Positions 12,108 to 26,157 of a DNA stretch of 64,000 bases are shown here, piece after piece. The DNA lies in assembly GCF_033439725.1 (NCBI RefSeq), contig NW_026944383.1:4526001-4590000 (forward strand), read 5' to 3'. Each line of letters begins with the position of its first letter. Positions within the stretch are counted from its first letter, which is position 1. This stretch comes from Neurospora tetraspora (Eukaryota > Ascomycota > Sordariomycetes > Sordariales > Sordariaceae). The position numbers and the translations under genes are program-made. The notes beneath the pieces are model-generated. The model was given only the letters and a program-made list of their open reading frames with translations. It was not told the origin of the DNA and searched no databases.

Positions 12108-13088
12108 ATGTCCGACGCTCCGTACGACCCTTATATCCCTGCCGGCCAGCAGGGCGCCGGGCAACAAGGTGCTGGCAACAACGCGGGAACCGCCAGACTG
12201 CAACAGGTGGGTTGTTTCCCCCTTTAAATGTCACTTTTTGGCAATGTGGAAACGAACGATACCCCTGGAATGCTGGGTCCGTCCGTCTGCTTGATTTCCG
12301 CGAGGTCAAACAATCGCAAGAATTCGTCAACAATACCGCGCCTAGCGTTTGACAGTCGTCTCGGGGAGGGAACGTGATGGCCAAGGTGGTGCATGTGGGC
12401 GGGATCGATGGATCTGTTGGATTTTTGATGGATTGCATGGCATTAACACGCGATCGGCTTGCTCCCAACAACATCCGGACGAGCACTTGGGCGGAAGACT
12501 GGTTTGCGCCCCCGGTCTCCTCCGGATATGGCGGTCAAAGCACAAAGCTCCGGAAATGTTTGGCCATGGACCATACCCAACTACTACATGGAGAATTCGG
12601 CATTTTGGGACAAGCAGACGGATACGGATTGCATCGCATTAGAGTCGGATCGTTGTGCCTCTGTGCCCATGCTGCGGCCCTTTCTAAGAATTTTGCTGAC
12701 GGAAGTATAGCAAATCGATGACACCGTCGGAGTGATGCGCGAGAACATCAACAAGGTCTCTCAGCGTGGTGAAAGGATCGATGCCCTTCAAACCAAGACC
12801 GATGACCTCGCCATTAGTGCACAGGGCTTCCGTCGTGGTGCCAACCAGGTCCGCAAGAAGATGTGGTGGAAGGTATGAACTATTCGCTGCTTGCGCTGTA
12901 CGGAAGGGCTTTTCCATTGACTGACTGATTGCAACAGGACATGAAGATGCGCATCTGCTTGATTGTGGGCATCATCATCTTGCTCGTAATCATCATTGTC
13001 CCAGCAGGTATGTTTGGCTTTGACCGTAACCTTGTGTACTGAGAACTGTCTGCTGACATGGCTCTTTCTAGTCGTTGCTACGCGCTAA
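12108..13088 (+). CDS. snc1: Synaptobrevin/VAMP-type R-SNARE (Snc1-like)
   Basis: This v-SNARE on secretory and endocytic vesicles pairs with plasma-membrane Q-SNAREs to drive fusion. Four exons: 12108-12206, 12711-12872, 12938-13007 and 13072-13088, all phase-consistent, giving 115 residues, the usual size. The first intron is unusually long at about 504 bp. The N-terminus is Pro/Gln/Gly-rich with GAGQQGAG repeats. The SNARE motif runs from about residue 34 to 88 ([20 protein letters not shown]...); R52 falls at the ionic zero layer. KKMWWK precedes a single C-terminal membrane anchor (about 91-112, [18 protein letters not shown]), and the luminal tail is only a few residues. The last exon has just 17 nt. 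Family assignment is firm. Confidence 0.95.
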
Positions 13089-13740
13089 GCTGCTTGTGAA
13101 TGATTTGGTTATGATGAGTGAAACAGAAACGTTGTCAGGAAGTGCACGAAGCTGGATTTGGCTTGCTTTTCAGCATTCGCAGGGAACGGAAATAGTGCTT
13201 CACTGGGATTGAGTATTTGGGTTGCTTTTTTTCTTACTTTTTATCGCCGCGGTTCTATCATGGTCTCCTCGCTGGTTGAGATGGCTCTGGCTTTGGTCTT
13301 GGTGACGACTTCTTCGACTGATGCCCGGAAACAACACGACCTGTTAGAGGCGGCGCGGAAAGGTTCGTCGCTTATACCACACACACCCTGTATCTATGAG
13401 ATGAAAGGCGAGGAGGCGTTCTTCTTTTTCTCGACTCTTGAACGGCTAATCAAGACGGTATTATGACCCATCCACCTACTAATAGTAATTCTACCTTTCC
13501 CCATCGCTCACTTACAGAGCATGCTTTGTTTGGAGGTCGGCACTGGATGGCAACCTCGCCGGGTGCGGGGACGGGGTGACGGGGGCGACGCCGGAGCAAC
13601 GGCTGCCATGCAGGTGTCGTTGATGCAGGTCCACTCATTGCACCCGGGCCATGGCATGGACTGTGAAATGCCTGAAATGCGTCCCAAGGTGCATCATACG
13701 ATGGAGCCTCGGTGTGACTCCGAACTGTGCACCTTGAGAG

Positions 13741-13760
13741 TTTTTTTTTTTTTTTTTTTT
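13741..13760. repeat. Poly-T tract of 20 nt
   Basis: An uninterrupted run of 20 T follows GAGAG. It could be a simple homopolymer, a nucleosome-depleting dT tract, or the poly-A remnant of a minus-strand insertion; no retroposed sequence is seen beside it. Confidence 0.8.
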
Positions 13761-14441
13761 GTTTGCATTCTCTTGGGACAGAGAGAGAGGTAAAACAAAG
13801 TAATGATATCGCGTAAAGCTATATGCAAAAGTGTCATTTCTTTATGTCAGCACTCAGCAGTGGATGTTCACAAATGTGTCACTTGCATCCAATGTCTTTT
13901 TGGCATTGGCTTTGTGACGCTGGAGACACTGCGGTTTCGTTGACCAACATGTGGAGGAGAAATGGGGGAGGATGGGGTAAACAAATAGCGGCCATCTTTT
14001 CATCTGATAAGATCATGTCAACGCTGCTGAGTGTAAAGATAACCAGGGGGTTGCCAGGGTTGTCCTCGGTGCTACTTGTCTTCATGTTCTTCTCTTCGAC
14101 TCAAAATTGTCGACACTTGATGTGATGATATTGTAGCCATTTTCAACATCTCGATCTACAGGTACGTACCATCATCCCCTCACCAACCCCCCTGAGCGGT
14201 TTCGGTTGTGGTTGCAATTTTTTTTCTCAGTTGCCCCTCCTCCACACTTGACGGCGGGGGACTGGACTTGGCCAAAAGTGCCAGGGCAGCCCTCGCCCGC
14301 CAGGCCCGCATATGGGAATTGGGCCGATGACTGCAACCAGGTCACTGCAAAATAAAAAAACATTGAACTCCGAACGCCGGCTCCTTCTTCCCGAACACCA
14401 GTCATCATACCAAACCCATTGATCTTTGGCAAGGGGTTCGG

Positions 14442-14447
14442 GAGTCA
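14442..14447 (-). promoter_or_regulatory. Possible CPC1/Gcn4 half-site upstream of arg-6
   Basis: TGACTC on the minus strand, about 277 bp before the arg-6 start codon. The Neurospora cross-pathway control activator CPC1 (Gcn4 type) recognises TGA(C/G)TCA, so the last base does not match. Amino-acid biosynthetic genes are expected to carry such sites, but a 6-bp match is weak evidence. Confidence 0.3.
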
Positions 14448-14694
14448 GCTTAGGGTCCTCTCCTCTCCTCTCCGTTGTTTTCTTCAGTTCCTTGCCTGTC
14501 AATGGTTGGTGATTTGCGCGCCAATTAACCAGACAATTGAGTTTTTTTATTCTTCTAGTTGCGATCCAGAGCAGCCAGCCTATTAGTCACTCCTTGGTAC
14601 AACACCATCCGAGTCGCCAGCCCGCCCGTCATACCTACCCTCCGACGAGCGCATTACCGGTCGACCGATCGCTTCGATAGTCTCCTCGAGTTAA

Positions 14695-17396
<2,702 letters not shown>

Positions 17397-18739
17397 ATGA
17401 GTAAGCCTTGTTGGGTCTGATGATACCCCCAAGTATTGTCTGCCGCGCGTGACACTTGTCGCACGTTTTTTCACCAAGGTTTTTACAATTTAGCGAATTT
17501 TTGGGTCATGATTGGTCAACGTTTCCTCACATACAGTTTTATCTTTCACCTTGGTTTATATGCGGTTCATACGGAGTTTAGCTGGGCATGTCGAAAACTG
17601 GATTTGATTCCCTTGCTTGTTTTTGCGCCCACATTGTTGTTGTCTTCCCCCGGTTTATGATGAAAGGTGTGGCTGGCCTGGCATCGTTGTATATATTAGG
17701 CTGCTGCTGCTGCTGGAGAATGAAGAAGCGAAGTTCATATACCATCCCATGGTTGGGAAGCTGGTGAACGTCTCTTTCCTTGACTAGATATTCGATGTCT
17801 GATGTTCTCTCCAACCGCAAATACTCGATGATTTTCTGGACGATATGGTCCTGAGGCAGGTAACCGATTATAAGCTTTTCCTTGGTCTATTCTCCTCCAC
17901 AGGCCTCCCTCCCTCCATCCATCTCCCGGTCATTGCCCGGGCGACTCATCCACTACGATGTGTGTACTGCCAGCGGCCTCCGAGGTCTAGACTCCCAACG
18001 CACGATAAAAGAGCCCGAAACTCTCGCACACAGCACTCAGCCTCTTCCCTCAGCTCTGATACTAGTCCCAGAACGAACAACGACCCCAGAAGGAGGTTGC
18101 TACCCTACTGTGGGTTTGGCATTCAGTCCTTTTGGCGGCTCCGGGATAGGCTCTTCGGCAGATCGACAGAATGGCGCTATCGATTCGCTTCTGATCAGAA
18201 TCGAACGACATGTCACTTCAACGGACTTCAACGGTTGGACAACAACGGTTAGGCCTTCAATAGTTTCGGTTTTGGAAAACACCTAAATCGAATTGTGGCG
18301 TTCTAGAAGGGTTTCTATCAAATGCCCGTCCTACATTTTTGGACCATGATGCCAGGGTCCACGAAGGTCGACGATAAGGTGCTGGCCAATACCAAACATG
18401 TGAAAACCATCCACTACACCGCTGGGGTATCGCGGACAGCCAGACAGCGAACAAGGAAAAATCTCCATGACCTCGTGGTTTCCCAAGATTAGAGTTTCAG
18501 CTTGTGGGTCGTATAGTATCTATATGCAAGACTCAGCTCAGTCAAAAGTCTAAAGCTGGGATACTACTCTCACGTCAGCAACATGGCCACTACACTAGAA
18601 CAATAGTTCGTTCGGTTCGGAGAGGCCGGCCGGTCTCACTCCCTCTCTCTCTCTCGTACTCTTGTCCGTTCGACGATACCGGACTGGATGCACAATGTCG
18701 AATGTCGAAAGATAATCATTTCGCCTATCTTCTGTGGCT
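17397..18739. other. arg-6 3' region, no gene seen
   Basis: About 1.3 kb downstream of arg-6. It holds the 3' UTR and low-complexity runs such as CTG repeats near 17700 and a CTCTCT stretch near 18645. Overlapping frames at 17845-18286 contain no motif. Nothing else is supported. Confidence 0.5.
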
Positions 18740-19167
18740 GACGGGGACATGAAGTGGTTTTTGGTGTGGATTCGACCAACCCAGAAAAGCAATCGGGCAA
18801 GCGCAACGCGCGCATCTGCCTCAGTCTCATCCGCGGCACCAACTCCGTCTCTTCGTATTCTGAAGAGTCTGACTCAGATATGGAGCCCGATAAGGACCGG
18901 ATGTTCGCCGTGCGCTCGTACCAGAACTTGCACTCGCCCGCGATCCAAGACGTCGGGCAAACCGATCTCTTCCTCGACGAGCTAGACCAGGGGTTTACGT
19001 AGGTGAACGGGCCCATCATGCGGCAGCGGTAGGAGATCCTCGCTTGGGGAAAGGAGGGACAGCTGGAGGAGTGGATGAATGATGATGGGAGCGGTTGGAT
19101 CGTGGATAATTCTGGGGAGGCCAGGCCCGGAAGGGGAGGGAGGCTTGAAAGAGGGAGCTATATCTGA
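18740..19167 (+). pseudogene. Possible decayed coding frame with two in-frame TAG codons
   Basis: One reading frame stays protein-like for about 140 codons, from just after a stop at 18739 to TGA at 19165-19167, interrupted only by TAG at 19000-19002 and 19030-19032. It is hydrophilic and acidic in places, for example EESDSDMEPDKD and QLEEWMNDDGSGW. There is no ATG at its start in this frame. The stops could be CAG-to-TAG changes; alternatively the first lies in a donor-like gtaggt and this is an unrecognised exon. No family is recognised. It lies immediately upstream of the terpene cyclase gene. Confidence 0.25.
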
Positions 19168-19327
19168 CATGGATAAAAATAAAGATATATCGACCTCGAT
19201 CCCGCATTCCTAATCATCTCCATCGTCAAGGTTTTTTTTCTGAGAGTATAACAACAACCTGGATTTACTTGACCAATCCTCATTATCACCATCATCATCG
19301 TCGTTATTAGAAAAGAAAGAATCAGAA

Positions 19328-20816
19328 ATGCCCAGCGCAATCCTCCCACCACCAGCAAACGTCAATAACATGGACGACCTCACCTCCAAACTCAAAGGGC
19401 ATACCCTCCGTCTGCCCAACATGCGGAATCTCTTTCCCGGTTGGACCAAGGCCGTTAACCCTCTACTTGACGAGCTGACGCTTTGGTTCGAAGAGGAGAT
19501 GGCGAGGCTGTTTCCGGACGCCAAAGTTAGGGCGAAGATTAGGAAGAGCGATTTCCCAGGTTTTGTTTGCTTGTGAGTTTTCTTTTACCTCTACCTACCT
19601 ACCTACCTACCTCCCTTCTTCACTCCCCATTTTTCTAGAAAAAGCAATAATAACTAACAAAGGTCAACAACAACAGAACATTCCCAACCTCCCCCCTCCC
19701 CCGCCTCCGCACCATAACCCACTACGCCCTCTGGTCCTGTCTCTGGGACGACGAGATGGAATCCAGCAACACGCAAACGCTCGCCTACCGCGAGCTCGAA
19801 TACGTCCGCCACCTTCTCGGTTTTTCTTTTTTCCACCCATCTAAACGGCACCAAATAGTCCCACCACCTACCAAGCCATCGCAGCTTTTTGCGGAACCTG
19901 CGAGAGCCGTAAAAGAAAGTTGGTCGGAACAACAGCTCAAGAGGTTCATGGGTGAGATGGAGCTGTATATTGGGGCTTGTGCGGTGGAGGAGAGGTATAC
20001 TGGTCGAAAGGGGGAGATGACGTTGTTGCCGAGCGTGGAGGAGTATACGGGGAATAGACTGGGGAGTTCGAGTGGGGGGACGTATTTTGCGCTTGCTGAG
20101 TGAGTTATTCTTCTTTTTCGTTAACATGAGATGCAAGGAAAGTGGAATTCTGGTGGTGCTGACGAAAGGAATTGTGGGACAGGTTTATGATCGACGTCGA
20201 GATCCCTCAGGAGATTCATGATTTGGAGGAGATGAGGACTATTTGGGCGGAGTTGTGTCGGAGTGTTTCTTGGTGATTATTGAGTACTTCTTTTTCCTTA
20301 AAGCACAGAGAGACAGAAACTGACAAGAGCTGGCAGGGTAAATGATTTGATATCTCTCAAGAAAGAAATCGTAAGTTCCAAGTTTCCCCCTCGTCCGTCA
20401 CCTTCTTCAGTTCTGCAAGACTAACATCCACAAAGAACTCAAGCCTCTACAGCCTCATCCCCATCACAATGAACGAAACAGGTCAAGACCTGAACACCGT
20501 CGTCTCAGAAGTCCTCCAAGAACTCGAAAGGTCTCGCGAGCGGTTCGAGAGCGCGGCCGGAGACCTCTTGTTCAAGATCATGAAGGAGGACTCAAAAGTC
20601 CGCAACGATGTGGAGAGGTTCATTGAGAGTTGTACGATCATGACTACGGGGTATACTGAGTGGGCGTAAGTCACTCCTGAGCTTGTCCTTCCGTTGCTCG
20701 CACGATTTATGGGGGCAAAGTTCCTGCTGACACTGAGATGGAACAGGCTTCAATCGGATCGGTACGGTGTGAAGGAGTATATGCAGGAGGATGGGTCGTT
20801 TTTGATACCACTTTGA
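19328..20816 (+). CDS. Class I terpene cyclase (fungal sesquiterpene-synthase type)
   Basis: Predicted to ionise a prenyl diphosphate (probably farnesyl diphosphate) and cyclise it. Six exons: 19328-19572, 19677-20099, 20183-20272, 20337-20370, 20436-20665 and 20747-20816. All phases agree and give 363 residues, normal for the family. The aspartate-rich metal motif is D106-D107-E-M-E within LWDDEMES. The NSE/DTE motif is N255-D-L-x-S259-x3-E263 within VNDLISLKKE. SVEEYTGNRLGSS and a C-terminal SDRYGVKEYM (RY pair) also fit. All metal-binding residues are present, so it looks functional. No P450, prenyltransferase or other tailoring gene is visible in the flanking 5 kb. Product chemistry cannot be deduced. 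Some exon edges, notably the first acceptor, are less certain. Confidence 0.88.
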
Positions 20817-22223
20817 AAACCTCGGGCGGTTTAGGGGAAGATGGTTTTAGACGGCGTTATTGTTTCCTTTGCGGCATAGCGGATTTTTATTTACTTTCCA
20901 TCATCAACTTAGACACTCAATACAGCGGGCGCAAGAACAACCAAGTTTCTGAACTTATCCGCATGAACGGTTGTCTTGTTTTAAGGTAGGTGCCCGTCGG
21001 CCCGTTCTTTCCAGTCTCATCAGAACCACACTTCACCCCAATGGAAGGAGCAAGAGGCAAAACATCAAACATAGAAGGACCTTGCAGCAAAAAGACATAC
21101 AACACCAGGTTATTCGCCGGTCGTCACCGATCCGACTACTAGCCTGGCGGTTACTGGCTTATCGATGGGAGATCAGACGGGATCCCGAGTTTTCCAAGTG
21201 CCTATGGTCGTATGTAGATGCTGCTGATGTTCTTGCCGGAGAGTGGGTGTTCGAACACCGCCAGTTCGTTATATAGGGAGGTACAAGATCTTGTAGTATG
21301 GTGTCGATCAGGTTAAGGAGAGAACAGCAAGTGAGATACGTGATGTGATCTACATAAGTGATATGTAACAGACAGTTGTGAGGACGGATGAAACCCAGTT
21401 TACAACAGGAATATACAACTACCCAGTATGCCATCAAGTCCCGTGTCTCACAACAGAAACTCCAGAAACACCCAACATCCAAACGATCCTTTCCCAGTTG
21501 CAGCACTGACTGACGGGGTACTAACCAGCAAACACCAACCTTTCATCCCATCCCATCCAATATGAGCTTCCTAATCGGCACCCACTACCACCAACAACCA
21601 CTCGGTCGGATACCTAGCGCAACGGTCTACCGTCCCGTCGCAACACCTCAAACCTCCCGACCCCCGAAAAAGATACTTGTCGGTTCGGGAACGATGATGT
21701 ACATTCAAGTAACCCAAAGAGCGTTCCAGATCGTTAGACCGCGTCCACTTTTTTACAAGTAAGGATCTGTTGGGATTTGCAGGGACAGAAGAAGGTAATC
21801 ACAAGCTACAAAGAATAAAAATGTTAGGGTGTTGTTGAGACGGTTAACCGATGTGTGCTGCTTGATTGAGCGGTTGTTGGTGTTTTTTTTTTTGAAAGTA
21901 TATTTTTGTACCCTCTTCGGAGATGGCGGAATGGATGGGGAGAGGAGGGGGTGACGGTCGTGGGTTCGAGCGCTCGTATGACCCTTCTTTTTTCATTTCT
22001 TTTTCTTGCTGCTGTCAATGTTCATGTTCCAAATGAGTCCAACTATGATCTTGATAGCTGCTCTGAGGAGGAATGTAAACGCTTTATCAATGATGACGCT
22101 AAGTGGTACGCAAGTTCTACCTTTTATCTATTCTTCGATTCAAACCCCGTACGCTCTACGTACCACGTAACATCCAATGCGTCCTGAAGTCCTATATACA
22201 CAGTACCTCGAAAACTAAAAAAA
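20817..22223. other. Convergent region between terpene cyclase and signal peptide peptidase
   Basis: About 1.4 kb with no supported gene. Frames such as 21562-21762 lack motifs. It includes a tRNA-like GGTTCGAG at about 21961 that does not fold into a tRNA (see rejected items). Confidence 0.5.
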
Positions 22224-23973
22224 CTAATCTGTCTTCGGAGGCTTAGGTCTGGGAGCCTTGATGGAGAATAGCACGACATCGTACTCGCCAGATGTCTCTT
22301 CTTCCTTCTTCTCGGTCTCCTTCTCGCTCTTAACGCCATCCTTAGACTCCTTTTCATCCTTGTCTGCGGCTGGCTTCCTGACCTCATCACCATTGGTATC
22401 CAAGGTAACAACAACGTCCTTTGTGTCCAAGCTCCCATCCTCTGTATAACCCCACACATCCTTAAGCTCCCTACGAACCAGACCGGTCAGCCAGACGGAC
22501 CCGGTAACGCAAGGGACCAGGTACAACAACGCGGGCTGTCCGTGGTTGAACACCTGAAGCATTGTCAAGGTGAAAACCATGCCCAAGGCATAACCCGCTA
22601 CCGAAGCGTAAAAGTAAGGCTTGGGAAAGGCGGTTGCGGCTCTGACCGCGCCACATGCTGGGTTTGGCATCAGGTTGCCCAGCTTGGTGGTCCAGAAGCG
22701 GTTGCCCCATTGGCCTTCGGATACCACGAACGGTGCTTTGGTTCGTCGGAATTGCGTCTCGGTCATGGCAGTAGCTGCTTGATCAGTGGATGAGGCCTGC
22801 TCCGAAGATGCATCAATAGGCTGATATTGGATTTGCCTCTTGTAAAACATGTACAAGTCGAAGCGAAGGGCGAGCGCCATGAGCAAGCCAGGCACGACAA
22901 TGTCCCCAAGTCCGAGCATGCTGAAGCCGGAAGAACTCTTGAAGACGAGCTTGATTGGGGCGTCAACCTTTTTAGCAACAGTGATCATGAATGGACTGTA
23001 GAAAGCGGGTTAGTATCTGGTTGACTGTCTTTGCTGAAGGATAGGTGGAAACATACGTGTAGAACACCATGACGATGTCATAGAAGAAGAGGCCCCAAAG
23101 AACAGCTGTACCTATACCGAAAGACGTGGGGGAGAGCATGCCGAAAGCAGCGTAGCACATGGCAGCTCCAAGAATGTTGGAAAGGACATGCCATTCAACA
23201 AGGTGATAGGCAGTAGTTATTGCGATCGAGACCAAGAATCCAAGTAGATGGTTGAACTTGATCTGCGACTTGAAGGAGCCGACGCCATGAGCCGCAAGAC
23301 GGACTGTCCACTTTTCCGTAAACAGGTGCCGGATCTCCCAGGCAAGTCTGTTGATTCCGGTAGGCAGTGGTACCCTGGAAAAGACACCGGGGAAAGGCGA
23401 CTTCTTGTCGGTGATCATGGCCTGGTTCGTCGTTGGGTCAACCAGTACCTGAGAGCGGCGTTCCGGATCGACGTAGTAGAGTCTGTTGCTGCGATCTGAC
23501 CATACACTTGGGAAAATAAAGCTGGTAAGAATCTCCAAGGCGTCCCCGGACAGCTTGCCGAGGCCGGCGATGCCAGCGACGGACATGTAACCTCGAAGTA
23601 TCTTGTTCAACAGATTGGGATCCTTGAGCCACTCTAACAGATAGTAGAGCCCAATGAGAACAGCGCCGGCCAGAATGGGAAACATGATGGCATCAGAGGC
23701 AGTCAATCCTTCGGTAAACTGCTCGTCTTCCTTTGACTTCTTCTTCTTGTCCTTGTCTTCGGACTCTGCTGGGGCAGCGGAGGGAGGTCGGCGGAGGGAA
23801 CCATGAGCACCAAGCCATATTACGGTCAAGGCGCCGAAGATAATCTGGGCATCGAACAAAAGAACTTCTGGCCTAAGGAGCATCTCCCAGTGAAAAGCAT
23901 ATGGTGTAGCATCTGGAACCGGAGTTGAGGTAGCGCCCGTCGCGTTGACGGCGGGAGCTTCAGGAGAAGCCAT
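22224..23973 (-). CDS. Signal peptide peptidase (intramembrane aspartyl protease, GxGD type)
   Basis: ER multi-pass protease that cleaves type II membrane segments such as leftover signal peptides; presenilin superfamily. Exons 23973-23057 and 22995-22224 join FYT to PFMITVAKK through a 61-bp intron, giving 562 residues. The ATG at 23973 (MASPEAP) is chosen; the frame extends four codons further only through a TTG. The catalytic pair is D299 in FFYDIVMVF and D337 in MLGLGDIVVPG. The family's PAL motif appears in GQPALLYLVP. A lysine-rich cytosolic loop (about 110) and an acidic KEKE-like C-terminal tail (about 510-550) are longer than in yeast Ypf1. It is divergently arranged with med31. Confidence 0.93.
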
Positions 23974-24186
23974 GGTGATATCCAAGTCGACTCGCGATAA
24001 TCATGCGCCTCTATTTGTCGTAATCTCTTGCAGTGTAGAAAGTACTGACACCGAGCTTTGGCTGTTGTTGTAGCCTCGAGAAAGAAGAGACAACGTCTTC
24101 TTCGACGTGAGATGTTGGGTTCCCTTGGTGTTGAGGTGTCCAATCGCAGATGAAATGACGGAAGCGGCCTCACGGGGTCCCACAGT

Positions 24187-24223
<37 letters not shown>

Positions 24224-24586
24224 CCAGGTGGGTTGTTGATTGTCCCTGCAGCCACAAGTTGCAGGGCTGAAATGGGTATTTATAGCGGTTACCCGCTAAT
24301 TTTCGTGCAGGGAAAGAGCCATCTCCGTTTGTTTGCCCCGCTATTTCGTCACATCCGGGCGGCTCTCTAGAAATTGTTAGTGCAACAATAGAGTCTCGCT
24401 TCCCTTCACTCACTCTCATTCAACACAAAGACCATCAACACATCGGGTACCGTACGCATCTACTGCTTACATCTACTTGTACTACCCTTCACATTCAGTT
24501 AACGACGAGGCGCGCGAGTATCTAGAGGCACATCCTTGTTCACCTCATTTTCAGCCTGGCAGTACCAGACACCAATTTTTCATATT
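23974..24586. promoter_or_regulatory. Shared promoter region of the signal peptide peptidase gene and med31
   Basis: About 610 bp lie between the two divergent start codons and must serve both. It contains a (TTG)12 microsatellite, transcribed as CAA repeats in the protease gene's direction. No TATA box or other recognisable factor site stands out. Confidence 0.5.
24187..24222. repeat. (TTG)12 microsatellite
   Basis: A perfect 36-nt run of TTG, or CAA on the minus strand. It lies about 210 bp upstream of the signal peptide peptidase start, so it probably sits in that gene's promoter or leader. The polyglutamine frame it opens on the minus strand is not supported as a protein. Confidence 0.9.
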
Positions 24587-25048
24587 ATGGCGTCCGATCC
24601 CATGTCAGTCAACAGTTCAGCAAGGGAGCCACCTGCGCCTCCGGGGTCAGGGGCAGATGAGGAGCCCAAGTATGGAGGATACACACGTTTCGAACTTGAA
24701 CTGGAGGTATGCTTCGTGAACTCCCTGATCCTACGTACACCATGTTAACATAATACTTAGTTTGTTCAAGCACTTGGCAACCCGCTGTATCTGAATCATC
24801 TCGCTTCCAGGAAGCTACTCAGCAATCCTGCCTTTATCGCCTATCTCGACTATCTCCAGTACTGGAGCCGCCCACCTTACCTCAAGTATATCACCTACCC
24901 TGGGCCTACCTTCAAGAACCTGCAGTTGCTGCAGCAGGAGAAGTTCAGGCAGGACATCATCAGCCCAGACTTGGTCGAGCGTCTCAGGGTAGAGGGCATG
25001 AAGGCCGGGATCGACTGGCACCGAGAGAGTTTTCCAAGCACGGCATAA
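24587..25048 (+). CDS. med31: Mediator of RNA polymerase II transcription subunit 31 (Soh1)
   Basis: Subunit of the Mediator middle module, which links activators to RNA polymerase II. Exons 24587-24706 and 24761-25048 (gtatgc...cttag) give 135 residues. The first 30 are a Pro/Ser/Gly-rich tail. The conserved core starts at about residue 34 (RFELELEFVQALGNPLYLNH), followed by LLSNPAFIAYLDYLQYW, PPYLKYITYPG and LQQEKFRQDII, which together define Med31. The donor falls inside RFELELE/FVQ. It is divergent from the signal peptide peptidase gene and convergent with the RNA polymerase III gene, whose stop is only 187 bp away. Confidence 0.96.
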
Positions 25049-25234
25049 CTTGTGCGGCTAGAATGATACCATGGACGGAAACGAGTAGGAAGTAACCTTT
25101 GGCAGACCAAGTTGATTCTGATGAAGGATACCTCACAAGCAATAACACAAAAACAAAAATGCCCCAACGCCAAGCAATGCCCCCAATACCATGTATTGAT
25201 GATCCGACCAGAGCTGTGATGAACCTGTCTTATT

Positions 25235-25687
25235 CTAGTTATTGTCTCTCCACCGGTGCCCGCAAGTCATACACTACAATATCATGTTAGCTTTTCTTAC
25301 TCCTTCCCACATATCCGTAGTTCCAGTCTTACCTTGTAGAACGTCGTCATCGGCTCATCAGCACTGCGAATCTGGACCTGGAAGAAGGCCGCCTCGTTTC
25401 CATTGCAAGTTCCGCTGTCACACTGGACCTTGCCCTTTTGTGCATTGTCCCATGCGCCTGGACCACCAAACACGTCTTCCTTCTCCTTGCGCGGGAAGTT
25501 CTTGCGGGAGTAGATGGGCTTGTCGATGGGGTGTTCGTAAGGGCAGGTTCTGCACTCGAGCCTGTTGCCACCCGTGTCCGCTCGGGAGAGGATGAGGAGG
25601 TTGGCGCAGAATGGGCAGACTGTGGTGGGCGTTAGTTCTGGTGTCCTAGTCTTTGCGTGTGGATTTACACTTACAAACGATAGGCAT
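25235..25687 (-). CDS. rpc11: DNA-directed RNA polymerase III subunit C11 (Rpc11)
   Basis: Small TFIIS-like subunit required for RNA cleavage, termination and reinitiation by Pol III. Three exons: 25687-25675 (13 nt only), 25619-25333 and 25273-25235, giving 112 residues. The tiny first exon encodes MPIV plus one base; splicing yields MPIVFCPFCANLLIL. The N-terminal zinc ribbon uses C6, C9, C27 and C30. The C-terminal TFIIS-like ribbon carries the acidic hairpin QIRSADEPMTTFYK, with the DE pair needed for cleavage, and ends CMTCGHRWRDNN after the second splice. Unspliced, both ends would be replaced by unrelated residues. Introns are 55 and 59 bp. Confidence 0.95.
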
Positions 25688-26044
25688 GTTTGCTTATTGA
25701 TGAAAGGACCGACTTTTGTTGGGTGTAATCGTCCGTTATGGATAGCGAGTGAGATGAGTCGTCGAGAGTTTTGCCAAAATGTTTGTTGACGATTCTGATG
25801 AGAAGTGGCGGCGTCGTTGAACTTGATCACTTTCAGATAATAACCAGCAAAAACCCGTGAGTTTCTACCACTTTCTAGTTGTTATAGTCGTGATATAAAT
25901 CCTCAGTGTAAACAGTCAACGGCGAGGAGAAGGCCTGAAAAAAGTGTTACAGTTTCCATAAACCTTAAATGTAGCGCTCGAATTTTCATTGGTCAGATTT
26001 GCATCACCAACTGCCCCACCTGTCTAGTCGGTGCAGGTGGTGCC
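25688..26044. other. Upstream region of rpc11
   Basis: About 360 bp separate the Pol III subunit start from the left inverted repeat of the second AT-rich block. It includes an inverted CCAAT-type ATTGG near 25988. No gene is visible. Confidence 0.45.
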
Positions 26045-26113
26045 TGGACCCAACGAGTTACTAGCTCACCTCACACATGCCCTTGACCTCGGCCCTCAAT
26101 CGGAGCGCTAAGA
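26045..26113 (+). repeat. Left terminal inverted repeat
   Basis: Contains TCACCTCACACATG, then TGACCTCGGCCC and AATCGGAGCGC. The reverse complement of the right end has the same words in the same order. The outer part (TGGACCCA...GAGT) aligns less well. A second direct copy of the GACCTC..CCCT.AATCGGAG word follows 52 bp later at 26137, changed only by G-to-A and C-to-T. Confidence 0.75.
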
Positions 26114-26157
26114 GGGCGCCAAGACGCGCCAAGATAGACCTCAGCCCTTAATCGGAG
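26085..26157 (+). repeat. Direct duplication of a 21-bp word in the left end
   Basis: The 21-bp word starting GACCTCGGCCCT at 26085 recurs at 26137 as GACCTCAGCCCT, with two transitions overall. Between them are two GCGCCAAGA copies 10 bp apart. These may be subterminal binding repeats, as found at the ends of some DNA transposons. Confidence 0.6.

Noticed and set aside
21920-21985. tRNA-like sequence with GGAGATGGCGGAATGG and GGGTTCGAGC
   Set aside because: The acceptor strands do not pair and the anticodon arm cannot be formed; B-box match only partial.
24001-24255. Minus-strand frame with polyglutamine
   Set aside because: Produced by the CAA microsatellite in the promoter of the protease gene; no other protein feature.
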